Shown in pieces: positions 25,669-35,500 of a stretch of 64,000 bases of DNA. A program made the position numbers and the translations under genes. Positions within the stretch are counted from its first letter, which is position 1. Each line of letters opens with the position of its first letter. The DNA lies in NCBI RefSeq assembly GCF_025639885.1, contig NZ_CP106738.1, positions 3,224,001 to 3,288,000 on the forward strand, in the 5' to 3' direction. The notes under the pieces are model-generated. The model saw only the letters and a list, made by a program, of their open reading frames with translations, did not search any database and had not been told where the DNA came from. This stretch comes from Roseovarius pelagicus. GTDB lineage: Bacteria; Pseudomonadota; Alphaproteobacteria; Rhodobacterales; Rhodobacteraceae.

Positions 25669-26924
25669 GTACGCTGTCGAAACTCAAACAAGAGCTTGTC
25701 GATCAGGTTGATCGTGACCGGGATCTTCTGGTCGAATTCCTCAGCAAATTCGTGCGCGCCAAAAGCCCCAATCCGCCCGGCGATACACGCGATGCAGCGC
25801 GCTGTGTGACCGAGTTCCTCAAGGCACGGGATCTGGAACACCGGATCGTTTCGCCGCACGAGGAAATGCCGAATGTGATTGCCTCGTTTGATTGTGGTGC
25901 ACCTGGACGACATCTGGTGTTGAACGGGCATATGGATGTTTTCCCACTTCCGACCAAGGACGGCTGGAGCCGTGACCCATGGGGGGGCGAGGTGTCCGAT
26001 GGCAAGGTCTGGGGCGTAGGGTCCTGCGACATGAAGCAGGGCACGACGTCGATCCTGTTCGCCTATGCCTACTTGCACCAGATACGCGACAAGCTGAAGG
26101 GCCGCCTCACTTTGACGGCGGTATCCGACGAGGAAACCTTTGGGCCATGGGGCGCCGTCTATCTGATGGAAAACTGCCCCGAGATACATGGCGATTGCTG
26201 TTTCAATGCAGAACCGGGCGCGCCGACAACCGTGCGGATCGGTGAAAAAGCCCCGCTATGGATGACCTGTACAGTGGAATCGCCTGGCGCGCATGCGGCC
26301 TATACGCATAAGGCGCACAACCCTGTTGAGATAGCATCTGCATTCATCGCGGACCTCGAGGCAGTCGAGGATCTTGAGGTCAATCTTCCGGGGCCGGTTG
26401 CCGATGCTCTTGCCGTTGCGCGCGATGAAATTGACCGGGTTCACCTGAAGGGCGCGGCAGATGTCATGCAGAGCTTCTCGCTCAACATTGGTCAGTTCAA
26501 TGCGGGCAGTATCATCAATACCATCCCGACCAAATGCACGTTTGATGTCGATATCCGGCTGCCATTCGGAATGACAAAAGAACCGGTGATGGCCTTCATG
26601 GCCGACTTGCTGGAGAAATACCCGCAGGTGAAGATGGAAGTGGTTATGGACACAGCCACGCCGGCATGGTCTGACCCAAGCCACGAACTGGTTGGTTATG
26701 TTCAACAGAATGCAAAGGAAGTGGCTGGTCTGGATGTCTTGCCGATCACAAGCCTTGCCGGGACGGATGCCCGTCTATGGCGCTATGCCGGGGTCCCCGC
26801 ATTCAGCTATGGCACCACTGCGACGAATGTTGCGATGCCGGACGAACATGTTGATATTGAAGAGTGGATCGGCGTGGTTAAGACGCATCTGCTGACGATC
26901 TTTGACTATCTCAACGCTGAATAA
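25665..26924 (+). CDS. M20-family amidohydrolase, second of a tandem pair
   Basis: A 419-residue paralogue of the gene before it: the same opening FVRAKSPNPPGDTRDAARCV, NGHMDVFP, GVGSCDMKQG, SDEETFGPWG, NAEPGAPTT and DEHVDIEEW. The similarity over the whole length shows a tandem duplication that has since diverged. The start at 25665 (MSTLSKLKQEL) overlaps the previous stop by 4 bp. The two may form a heteromer or act on successive acyl intermediates; the sequence does not decide. Confidence 0.9.
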   Translation: MSTLSKLKQELVDQVDRDRDLLVEFLSKFVRAKSPNPPGDTRDAARCVTEFLKARDLEHRIVSPHEEMPNVIASFDCGAPGRHLVLNGHMDVFPLPTKDGWSRDPWGGEVSDGKVWGVGSCDMKQGTTSILFAYAYLHQIRDKLKGRLTLTAVSDEETFGPWGAVYLMENCPEIHGDCCFNAEPGAPTTVRIGEKAPLWMTCTVESPGAHAAYTHKAHNPVEIASAFIADLEAVEDLEVNLPGPVADALAVARDEIDRVHLKGAADVMQSFSLNIGQFNAGSIINTIPTKCTFDVDIRLPFGMTKEPVMAFMADLLEKYPQVKMEVVMDTATPAWSDPSHELVGYVQQNAKEVAGLDVLPITSLAGTDARLWRYAGVPAFSYGTTATNVAMPDEHVDIEEWIGVVKTHLLTIFDYLNAE

Positions 26925-27043
26925 ACCGGGGAACGGTGGCGATCGGCCTGAGCGGGGGTTACCGATTTTACCTTATGGCTTTGGATCGGTGGGGCCTGTG
27001 ATTGGGGCATTTGTCGGGGGTGCTATGTGATAGGAGGGTGCAA

Positions 27044-27085
27044 ATGCGAAAACCCGACATCACCATCGAGAAGAGTTACGGATGA
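27044..27085 (+). CDS. 13-codon ORF coupled to pxpB
   Basis: ATG at 27044 has an ideal AGGAGG six bases upstream and encodes MRKPDITIEKSYG, then TGA at 27083-27085 overlapping the pxpB ATG at 27082 (ATGA). The arrangement suggests that ribosomes loading at the strong site pass on to pxpB by translational coupling. It could be a leader peptide or only a translation enhancer. It is too short for coding statistics. Confidence 0.5.
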   Translation: MRKPDITIEKSYG

Positions 27086-27807
27086 CACCCAGCTTTCTTC
27101 CTGTAGGTGACCGCGCGCTGTTGCTGCAAGTCAGCGAGATAATTGACGCGGCAGCCAACAAACGGATCATCGCCTTTGCCGAGATGCTGAGGACCAAATG
27201 CCCCGCAGGTATCACGGAAATCGTCCCGACCTATGGCTCGCTGCTGGTTTGCTACGAGCCCGAAGTGATCCGCGGCGCGGCGTTGGAGGCGCATTTGCGC
27301 GGGCTCTGGCATAGCTACGCGGACGAGGGTGCCATCGGGCGGCTGTGGCATGTGCCCTGTCTCTATGGTGGCGAGGTCGGACAGGATCTACAGGAGCTTG
27401 CCGATCTGAAGGGCTGCTCCGCTGACGACCTGATTACGATGCATTGCGGCGCAGAGTACCGCGTCTACATGATCGGGTTTGCACCCGGTTTTGCCTATCT
27501 GGGAGGGCTGCCAAAGCCGCTGCATACCCCACGGCTTCGCGTGCCGCGACAGTATATTCCGGCTGGTGCTATCGGCATCGGTGGTCAACAGGCCAGCATC
27601 AATTCGGTCGCGGGCCCGTCTGGCTGGCGCTTTATCGGGTGGACGCCATGGCGCAATTTCGATCCCTCTCGATCCCCGCCATTTCTGTTTCACGCCGGCG
27701 ATCGGATTCGTTTCCGTCCCGTTGGCGCGGACGAAGCGCGTGATATCGCAGATCAGGTAGCGTCAGGCGCGTTGTCGCCCGAGCCGGAAGAAGGGGACAC
27801 CGCATGA
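27082..27807 (+). CDS. pxpB: 5-oxoprolinase subunit B (KipI/allophanate hydrolase subunit 1 family)
   Basis: A 241-residue carboxyltransferase-domain protein. It has the opening VGDRALLLQVSEII, then EIVPTYGSLLVCYEP, MIGFAPGFAYLGGLP, LHTPRLRVPRQYIPAGAIGIGGQQASI and SGWRFIGWTP, which match PxpB. With PxpC it forms the ATP-using part of 5-oxoprolinase. Its stop overlaps pxpC (ATGA). Initiation seems to depend on the short ORF immediately upstream. Because pxpA lies far away in this cluster, activity on 5-oxoproline itself is likely but not assured. Confidence 0.9.
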   Translation: MTPSFLPVGDRALLLQVSEIIDAAANKRIIAFAEMLRTKCPAGITEIVPTYGSLLVCYEPEVIRGAALEAHLRGLWHSYADEGAIGRLWHVPCLYGGEVGQDLQELADLKGCSADDLITMHCGAEYRVYMIGFAPGFAYLGGLPKPLHTPRLRVPRQYIPAGAIGIGGQQASINSVAGPSGWRFIGWTPWRNFDPSRSPPFLFHAGDRIRFRPVGADEARDIADQVASGALSPEPEEGDTA

Positions 27808-28850
27808 GCGTCGACATCCTGTCTGCGGGTCCGATGCTGAGTGTGCAGGATGCTGGACGCAACGGGCTGAGGTATTTTGGGGTGTCGTCTGCTGGTCCCA
27901 TTGATGCAAATGCGATGGCACTGGCCAATGCGCTCTGCGGCAATCCGGGTTCGACCGCGGCACTGGAATTCGCCGGGTACGGGGGCAGATTCAGGGCCAG
28001 CCGTTCGGTACGCTTTGCTGTCACTGGTGGCCCTTGCGAGATACGTGTCGAAAACCGGTTGGTTGCGGTTGGAGAAAGCCACTGGCTCGCACCCGGTGAA
28101 ACGCTAAGCGTGGGAGTGCTGCGCGGCGTGGTCTGGGGATACATCGCGTTTTCCGGCGGGATCGAGACCGAACCCGTTTTGGGATCGCGCGCAACCCATC
28201 TGCGCAGCGGCCTGGGTGGTGTCGACGGGCGGGGCCTGCGCACGGGTGATGGTGTTCGGCTGGGGCATGAGTGTGGCGGCGATTGTTTGCGCATGGCGAC
28301 CCCGCTTTCGGGGACCAGATCCCCGCTATTCGCTAGTGGCCCGATCCGTATGATACTTGGGCCGCAGAGCAACCTGTTTGCACCGGATATTCTGACTAGA
28401 TTGACGTCGGAAACGTTCGTGGTGACGCCACAGCGCGACCGCATGGCGATGACACTGGGCGGGGTAGAACTGCCTGCGTTGGGTGGGCATGATATCGTGT
28501 CGGATGGCACTGTGCCCGGATCGGTGCAGGTGCCGGGATCAGGTGTGCCGTTGGTTCTGCTTGCCGAAAGCCAGACCACGGGTGGGTACCCCAAGATTGC
28601 GACCATTGCATCGGTTGACCTGCCACGTCTGGCCCAGCTGCCGGTCGGTGCGTCGGTGCGTTTTGCCACGATTTCGCGCGAAGAGGGCGAAGATTTGTGG
28701 GTGGCGCAGCGTCGGGATGTACGCGCGATGCTAGATGGTTTGGTACCAAAGCCGGATGGTGTCCTCAGCTCAGAGTATCTGTTGTCATGCGATCTGGTCG
28801 GTGGCGTGACAGCGCCGGACGAAATTGCCGGAATGGATCTGGACGGGTAA
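27804..28850 (+). CDS. pxpC: 5-oxoprolinase subunit C (biotin-dependent carboxyltransferase family)
   Basis: A 348-residue member of the allophanate hydrolase subunit 2 (AHS2) family. The opening GPMLSVQDAGRNGLRYFGVSSAGPIDANA, YIAFSGGIET and LLAESQTTGGYPKIATI are characteristic. It pairs with PxpB to phosphorylate and open 5-oxoproline. Start overlaps the pxpB stop by 4 bp; a hydroxyacid dehydrogenase follows after 16 bp. Confidence 0.9.
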   Translation: MSVDILSAGPMLSVQDAGRNGLRYFGVSSAGPIDANAMALANALCGNPGSTAALEFAGYGGRFRASRSVRFAVTGGPCEIRVENRLVAVGESHWLAPGETLSVGVLRGVVWGYIAFSGGIETEPVLGSRATHLRSGLGGVDGRGLRTGDGVRLGHECGGDCLRMATPLSGTRSPLFASGPIRMILGPQSNLFAPDILTRLTSETFVVTPQRDRMAMTLGGVELPALGGHDIVSDGTVPGSVQVPGSGVPLVLLAESQTTGGYPKIATIASVDLPRLAQLPVGASVRFATISREEGEDLWVAQRRDVRAMLDGLVPKPDGVLSSEYLLSCDLVGGVTAPDEIAGMDLDG

Positions 28851-28866
28851 GTGAGGTGAGATAGAC

Positions 28867-29817
28867 ATGAAATGCCTGATCATACAGCCGATCCATCAAG
28901 CCGGGCTTGAGCGGCTCCGACAGAGTGGGATCACGCCCGTCATTTGCCCTGCACCAGATATGGAAACCGTCGCGCGGCACATTCTAGATTGTGATGCGGC
29001 GATCACGCGGGATGCAGGGTTTGATGCAGGTGCGTTCGCCGCTGCCGACAAGCTACGCGTGGTGGCGGTGCACGGGGCCGGGCATGATCCGGTTGACAAG
29101 CAGGCAGCGGCCAAGGCTGGCGTGCTGATCACAAATACTCCGGGAACGAATGCGCGCTCGGTGGCAGAGCTGGCGCTGGGGCTTGCGCTGGGGGTGGCGC
29201 GCCGCATACCGGCGGCAGATGGAGCAATGCGCTTGGGGCAGGCCGGTTTCCGCGAGTCTGCATCGTTCAGAGAACTGTCGGATGGCACGGCCTTGATTGT
29301 CGGCTGGGGCGCCACCGGCAGCAGTTTGGGCGGAATGCTGCATGACGCATTTGGCATGCGTGTTCTCGCCCATACACCGAGGCGACCTGCAGAGCAGTGG
29401 GTGACGCATGCGCCGGATCTGCACACCGCTCTGGCCGAGGCGGACCTGATTTCGTTGAATGCACCGCTACGTCCGGAAACCCGCAATCTGATCGACGCGA
29501 GCGCGTTTACGGCGATGAAACCGGGCGCGATCCTGATCAACGTTGCTAGGGCCGGTCTGATCGATGAACCCGCGTTACAGGACGCGCTGACCGCAGGCAA
29601 GCTGGGCGGTGCAGGGCTTGATATGGTTTCCGCACACGCGGCACAGGGGCTGCTAGCGACATTTCCCAACGTAATTTTTACGCCTCACATTGGTGGTACG
29701 ACCGAAGCCGCGCTGCGACGGACTGCCGAAGCCGCAGCGTCGCAAGTAATCGAAGCGTTGTCGGGGCGGTTGCCAACCATGACGATTAATCCCGAAGTCT
29801 GGAGAAATAAGGTATGA
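28867..29817 (+). CDS. D-2-hydroxyacid dehydrogenase
   Basis: A 316-residue NAD-dependent D-isomer 2-hydroxyacid dehydrogenase of the SerA-like group without a regulatory ACT domain. Features are GWGATGSSLGGML, LNAPLRPETRNLI, NVARAGLIDEPAL (substrate Arg), GAGLDMVSAHA and the catalytic His in FTPHIGGTTEAAL. Its stop overlaps the carbamoylase start (ATGA). It differs from the GhrA-like enzyme at 8.8 kb. It may handle a hydroxy acid made in the same pathway. Confidence 0.88.
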   Translation: MKCLIIQPIHQAGLERLRQSGITPVICPAPDMETVARHILDCDAAITRDAGFDAGAFAAADKLRVVAVHGAGHDPVDKQAAAKAGVLITNTPGTNARSVAELALGLALGVARRIPAADGAMRLGQAGFRESASFRELSDGTALIVGWGATGSSLGGMLHDAFGMRVLAHTPRRPAEQWVTHAPDLHTALAEADLISLNAPLRPETRNLIDASAFTAMKPGAILINVARAGLIDEPALQDALTAGKLGGAGLDMVSAHAAQGLLATFPNVIFTPHIGGTTEAALRRTAEAAASQVIEALSGRLPTMTINPEVWRNKV

Positions 29818-31106
29818 CGCCAAGCCGCAGCGCCACCACGACTGATCCGAGTGATGCCGAGCGAGTGATCAGAGAAACGATCAGCCGTGTCATTGCCGGG
29901 GTAAACACGCTGTCCGACAGCGGGCCGGGCTGGACGCGTCCATCCTACAGTGATCTGGAAAGCAAGGCTCATGCGCTGATCGAAAAAGAGGCACTCGCCC
30001 TTGGACTGGAGGTCAGTCGTGATGCGGCGGGAAACCTGTTTGCGCGCCTTGCGGGGCAGGACCGCACCGCGCCTGCACTGTTCACCGGATCACATTTGGA
30101 CACCGTCAGTCAGGGCGGGGCCTATGATGGACAGGCAGGGGTGGCCGGGGCGATGGCCCTGATTGCTGCGTTTCGGGCGGGCAACGTGCTACCGCCGATG
30201 GACATCGTGCTGACCGTGACGCGAGCAGAGGAAAGCGTATGGTTTCCGGTCTCTTATATCGGGTCGCGCGCGTATCTTGGAAAGCTGACCGCAGAGGAAC
30301 TGGACGCAAAGCGTGTTGATACGGGTCAGAGCCTCGCTGCGCATATGTGCTCGCAAGGGTACGATCCAGAGGCCGTGATCGCGACCAAAGCGCCCGATCC
30401 GGCGCAGTTTCTGGAGTTTCACATCGAACAAGGGCCGGTTTTGCATGCTGCTGGTGAGGCTTATGGACTGGTGACCGCCATTCGCGGCGGGTTGCGGTAT
30501 CGTAGCGCCCGGATCACCGGGCAATGGGCCCATTCCGGGGGAACGCCACGTGCGGATCGTGCCGACGCTGTGGTTGCGTTTTCAGATCTGGTTCTGGCGA
30601 TGGATCGGATCTGGGGCGAAATGCAGGAGGCGGGTGATGATCTGACCGTTACATTCGGTCGTGTCGATGCCGCGACTTCTGCACACGCAATGGCAAAGGT
30701 TGCGGGCGAGTTGGAGTTCTGCGTTGATCTGCGATCAACAGATTTGTCTGTACTCGAACGGGCAGATTCGCACCTGAAAACCGAGATCGCGCGGATCGAG
30801 TCAGAACGCTCGGGCATCGCGTTCTCGCTGGGGGCGCAGAGCCGCAGTCGACCTGCAACGCTGTCACGGCCTATGGCGGAGCGGATTGCGCGCGGAGCAG
30901 CGCGTTTTGGCGAAGCGCCCCGGCGCATGTCTTCGGGCGGTGGCCACGATGCGGCGGCCTTTGCCGTTGCCGGGTGGGATAGCGTGATGGTTTTCGTGAG
31001 AAACTGGAATGGCAGTCATTGTCCGGAAGAGGGCATGAACGAAGCTGACTTGGTTCGCGCCGTGATGGCCGTGCATGCGGCGCTGGGTAATGACTGGCAG
31101 CCTTAG
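29814..31106 (+). CDS. Zn-dependent hydantoinase/carbamoylase-family amidohydrolase
   Basis: A 430-residue M20-family enzyme of the N-carbamoyl-L-amino acid hydrolase/allantoate amidohydrolase group. Metal ligands and substrate residues are seen in GSHLDTVSQGGAYDGQAGV, RAEESVWFPVSYIGSRA, HIEQGPVLHAAGEA, WAHSGGTPRADRADAV and SSGGGHDAAAF. It would release ammonia and CO2 from a carbamoyl or ureido group, or hydrolyse a related amide. Last gene of the pxpBC set. The order lactam hydrolase, dehydrogenase, carbamoylase suggests opening of a ring and removal of its nitrogen, an inference. Confidence 0.88.
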   Translation: MTPSRSATTTDPSDAERVIRETISRVIAGVNTLSDSGPGWTRPSYSDLESKAHALIEKEALALGLEVSRDAAGNLFARLAGQDRTAPALFTGSHLDTVSQGGAYDGQAGVAGAMALIAAFRAGNVLPPMDIVLTVTRAEESVWFPVSYIGSRAYLGKLTAEELDAKRVDTGQSLAAHMCSQGYDPEAVIATKAPDPAQFLEFHIEQGPVLHAAGEAYGLVTAIRGGLRYRSARITGQWAHSGGTPRADRADAVVAFSDLVLAMDRIWGEMQEAGDDLTVTFGRVDAATSAHAMAKVAGELEFCVDLRSTDLSVLERADSHLKTEIARIESERSGIAFSLGAQSRSRPATLSRPMAERIARGAARFGEAPRRMSSGGGHDAAAFAVAGWDSVMVFVRNWNGSHCPEEGMNEADLVRAVMAVHAALGNDWQP

Positions 31107-31218
31107 TCTTTGAACTTTCGCTGTGGTGCCATGATCTTGATCCACTCAGGTGGCAGGTAAAGGCGGCAGAGAGAGGTCAGCCCTCCTGATTTCGTTTAGT
31201 TTGTACTGAACAATTAAA

Positions 31219-31246
31219 TTGACATGATTGCCGCACGCTGTATTTC
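31219..31246 (+). promoter_or_regulatory. Candidate promoter of the RND operon
   Basis: TTGACA at 31219-31224 and TATTTC at 31241-31246 are separated by 16 bases. Transcription would start near 31253, so the in-frame ATG at 31224 cannot be the start of translation and the ATG at 31299 is favoured. An imperfect dyad (TTAGTTTGT, ACTG, AACAATTAA) lies just upstream. Confidence 0.5.
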
Positions 31247-31298
31247 TATTGCGAGCTTTCCGGATCTTGGACGGCTTCGTTTTGGAAAAGGATGGTCG

Positions 31299-32537
31299 AT
31301 GCCGGAAAACACGAAACGTGCAGCACGCGATGTACAAATCAAAGGCAATCGCACGTATTTTCCGTTGATACTCGCGGCGGCTCTGGTTGTTGGTCCACAT
31401 CCGGCATGGGCCGAAAACGCGACCGCAACGCCGCAAAAGGCGGTGACGATCGCCTCTGTTACAGTCGCCTCGGTGGTTGAGGCCAAAATGATTGGCCGGG
31501 TTCCGGTGTCGGGGACGCTGGTGCCGCGCGAAGAAGTGCTGGTCTTTCCGGAGGTGAATGGGTCGCCGATTGACACATTGCAGGCCGATGTTGGCGATCT
31601 GGTAAAGGCGGGCGATGTTCTGGCTACGCTGAATGCGCGAACCCTGACCGCAGAACTGGCGCGATCCAAGGCAGAGTTTGCCCGAGCCAAATCCAGTGTC
31701 GGGCAGGCCAAAAGCCAAATCGTGTCAGCAAAGGCGACAGCAACACGGACGACGGCGGCGCTCGACCGGGCAAAGCGTCTGATGGAGGCAGGGACGACAA
31801 CCCAGACAGTGCTGGATCAGGCGCTGGCTGACTCGCAAACCGCTGATGCGGCTGTTGCATCTGCCACCGATGGTCTGGCAGTGGCCGAGGCACAGTTACA
31901 GCAGGCGCAGGCGCAACTGGATATTGCCGAACTTAATCTGGAGAGAACAACCCTGCGGGCGCCGGTTGATGGTTTGATCTCTGCACGCAACGGCCAGATC
32001 GGGGCGATTGCCGCATCCGGTGGAGAGCCGATTTTCCGCATGATTGAAAACGGCATTGTCGAAGTCGAGGCAGAGGTGATCGAGACCGCGCTGGGGCAGA
32101 TCACCAAGGGGGATGCCGTTAACCTGTCAGTGGCGGGGGTGGGCGACGTGTCCGGCGTCGTCAGGCGCATTTCACCGACGGTTGATCCAGTCAATCGGTT
32201 GGGAACGATCCGCATTGAGACGGACACTCAGAATGATCTGAGGTCCGGTGTGTTCGTCAGCGGCTGGGTGATCACGGATCAGAGAACGTCGCCGGCAGTC
32301 CCGACATCCGCCGTTTTGACTGACAGCGCGGGTACTTTTGTCCTCGTTGTCGCGGACGGTGTTTTGGAAAAACGCAGCGTCGTTGCCGGATTGATCTGGA
32401 ATGACCTGCGCGAGATTGTGAAGGGCCTGACCAAGGGCGAAGTTGTCGTGGCCAAGGCTGGTTCTTTCTTTGGCGACGGCGACAAGATCAACCCGATTTT
32501 TCCCAAAACGACCACAGCAGAGGCTGACTCCGAATGA
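31299..32537 (+). CDS. RND efflux periplasmic adaptor subunit
   Basis: A 412-residue HlyD/AcrA-type adaptor that bridges the inner-membrane pump and an outer-membrane channel. After a signal sequence (YFPLILAAALVVGPHPAWA) come a lipoyl-like half-motif (GTLVPREEVLVFPEVNG), an Ala/Gln-rich coiled-coil hairpin at about residues 115-215, the second lipoyl half (LRAPVDGLISARNGQIG) and beta-barrel domains. AAAAGGA precedes the ATG at 31299, and the promoter covers the alternative upstream ATG. The outer-membrane partner is not in this operon. Stop overlaps the pump gene (ATGA). Confidence 0.93.
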   Translation: MPENTKRAARDVQIKGNRTYFPLILAAALVVGPHPAWAENATATPQKAVTIASVTVASVVEAKMIGRVPVSGTLVPREEVLVFPEVNGSPIDTLQADVGDLVKAGDVLATLNARTLTAELARSKAEFARAKSSVGQAKSQIVSAKATATRTTAALDRAKRLMEAGTTTQTVLDQALADSQTADAAVASATDGLAVAEAQLQQAQAQLDIAELNLERTTLRAPVDGLISARNGQIGAIAASGGEPIFRMIENGIVEVEAEVIETALGQITKGDAVNLSVAGVGDVSGVVRRISPTVDPVNRLGTIRIETDTQNDLRSGVFVSGWVITDQRTSPAVPTSAVLTDSAGTFVLVVADGVLEKRSVVAGLIWNDLREIVKGLTKGEVVVAKAGSFFGDGDKINPIFPKTTTAEADSE

Positions 32538-35500
32538 ACATGTCCACATGGGCCATTCGCAAGCCGGTGCCATCGCTGGCGTTGTTCCTGGTTCTGGTGA
32601 TTGTTGGGATGGTCAGCTTTTTCCGACTGCCGGTGACGCAGTTTCCCAACATCGACATTCCGATCGTGACAGTGGGGATCGCACAGCCCGGTGCGGCACC
32701 ATCGGAAATCGCCAACCAGATCGTCAAGCCGGTTGAAAGCGCTGTCTCGGATGTCACGGGGGTGAGCCATGTGTCGGCAACGGCGACCGACGGATATGCC
32801 ACCGTGACGATCGAATTCGATCTGGAGGTTGATACCGACCGGGCACTGAACGACGTCAAGGACGCGGTGGCGGGGATCATCAGTGATCTGCCTGACAGTA
32901 TCATGGAGCCAAACATTCAGCGCGTCGACGTCACGGGGATGCCAATCCTGACCTACGCCGTGTCTGACCCCACGCGCACCATCGAGGATCTGTCCTATTT
33001 CGTGGACGAGATCGTTGCACGCGAACTGACTGCCGAGGATGGCGTTGGCAAGGTCGATCGGATCGGGGGCGGTGATGAGGCCATTCAGGTCGAACTTGAC
33101 CCGGACCGTATGCTGGCCCTTGGGCTGACGGCGGCGGATATCAACAGCCAACTTATGCAGAACAACATCGATCTGGGCGGTGGATCGGGTGATCTGGCGG
33201 GGCAAGAGTTTTCTATCCGTGCGCTGGGCAGTGCTGCGACCGTTGCAGAACTGGCGTCGACACCGATCACACTTGGATCGGGCCGGACTGTGCGACTGGA
33301 TCAGATGGGCACGGTTGCCTTTGGTGCGACCGAGACGGAGACCTTTGCCATGTTCAACGGCCAGCCGGTCGTCGCGTTCGGCGTGTTCCGCTCGACCGGG
33401 GCCAGCGATCTGGCAGCGGGGGACAATGCCAAGGCCAGGCTGGCCGTATTGGAGGAAGCATATCCGAATGCCAGCTTTTCGCTGATTGATGATGCAACGC
33501 ATTACACCGAGGGAAATTATCATTCCGCGATGGAGACGCTCTATGAGGGGGCGGCGCTGGCCATCATCGTGGTTTTCCTGTTCCTCAAGAATTGGCGCGC
33601 GACGATCATCACGGCGGTAGCATTGCCACTGTCGATCATTCCCACCTTCATCGTGATGAGTTATCTGGGCTTCTCGCTCAACACTGTATCGCTGTTGGGG
33701 ATCACGTTGGTAACGGGAATTCTGGTGGATGATGCGATTGTCGAGATCGAGAATATCGTTCGACATATCCAGATGGGCAAACCGGCCTATGAGGCCTCGG
33801 AGGAAGCGGCGTCAGAGATCGGTATGACGGTGATCGCAATTAGCTTTACCATCGTGGCAGTGTTTGCGCCGGTTAGCTTCATGTCCGGAATCGCGGGTCA
33901 GTATTTCAAACAGTTCGGCCTGACCGTCGCTGTTGCGGTGTTGTTCTCGCTACTGGTTGCGCGCCTGATCACACCGATGATGGCCGCGTATCTTCTACGT
34001 GACGGGATCGCGCCGGAGGAAGAGAAAGACGGATGGATCATGCGCGCCTACATGCGCATTCTGGGATGGACGTTGCACAACCGGGTGATCACGCTGACAT
34101 TGGGGCTGGCTATTTTCGCCGCGTCCATTTTCTCGGCCACATTGCTGCCGACAGAGTTCGTGCCCCCCTCTGATACCGGACGTGCCAGTGTATCGATCGA
34201 ATTGCCGCCGGGATCGCTGATGGAGGAAACGCGCGCAGTCTCGCGCCGTGTCACCGAAGCAATCCGCACAGTACCCGAAGTTGAAACGGTGTTCGTGGAC
34301 GGTCAGGATACGACGGCGACGATACGCATCGGCTTCGGGTCAAAAACGGATCGTGAACGCAGCTCATTCGAGATCATCGACCAACTGGAAGTTCTGCTGG
34401 CCCCGATACCGGATGTCCGTCTCTTTGTTCTGTCCGAGAGTGGAACTCGTGACTTGTCGATCAGTGTTCTGGGGAATGCAGTCGATACGACCGCCGTTGC
34501 GGCTGCGGCTCTGGCCAAGGAAATGAACAAGCTGCCCGAAATCGTCGGCGCGGCGAGCGCGGCATCCTTGCTGCGGCCCGAGATCCAGATAACGCCGAAA
34601 TCAGAGCTGGCGGCGGAAATGGGTATCACATCTGCGGCGCTGGCCTCGACCGTGCGAATTGCGACCATTGGTGAATCCGGCGGCAATGTCGCCAAGTTTA
34701 ATACCGGCGAGCGGCAGATACCGATCCTCGTGCGATTGGAGGAAGACGCGCGAAACGACCTGTTTCGCATGTCCGGCTTGCGCATTCCCAGCACAACAGG
34801 CGCACCTGTGCCGCTGAGCGTGGTGGCCGACATGGCACTGTCCACGGGGCCTACGTCGATAGAACGTTATGACCGCCAATACCGTACCACGGTCGAAGCG
34901 GACGTGGCCGACGGGTATCTTCTGGGACCGGCCACTGCTGCGGTCAACGCGCTGCCCATCGCTATGGATATGCCAGAGGGCACATCTATTCAGGCAGGTG
35001 GTGATGCCGAAGTGATGGAAGAAATCTTTACCCAGTTCGGGCTGGCAATGGGGGCAGGTATCTTGCTGGTTTATGTCGTCCTCGTGCTGCTTTTTGCCAG
35101 TTTCGTCACGCCGATCACAATCCTGATGTCGCTGCCGCTGGCGATCGGTGGCGCGATCTTCGGCCTGTATGTCTATGGTGCGGGCATCGGTCTGTCGGTG
35201 GTTATCGGCTTCCTGATGTTGATGGGCATCGTGACCAAGAACGCCATCATGCTGGTCGAATTTGCACTGGAGGCCATGAAAGACGGCGTGGAGAAAGACG
35301 CAGCGATGATGGATGCCGGGCACAAACGGGCGCGACCGATCATTATGACCACGATTGCGATGACTGCCGGCATGGTGCCGAGCGCGCTTGCTCTCGGCGA
35401 AGGCGGTGAGTTTCGCGCACCGATGGCGGTGGCCGTGATCGGGGGCTTGTTGCTGTCTACCGTGCTTTCACTGCTGTTTGTACCGTCGCTCTTTAGTATG

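Noticed and set aside
31224..31298. Upstream ATG extension of the RND adaptor
   Set aside because: It overlaps the -35 element of the best promoter and has no ribosome site; the ATG at 31299 precedes a good signal peptide.
32279..33766. 495-codon minus-strand open frame across the RND genes
   Set aside because: Opposite two well-supported genes, no domain, His/Gln/Arg-rich composition.
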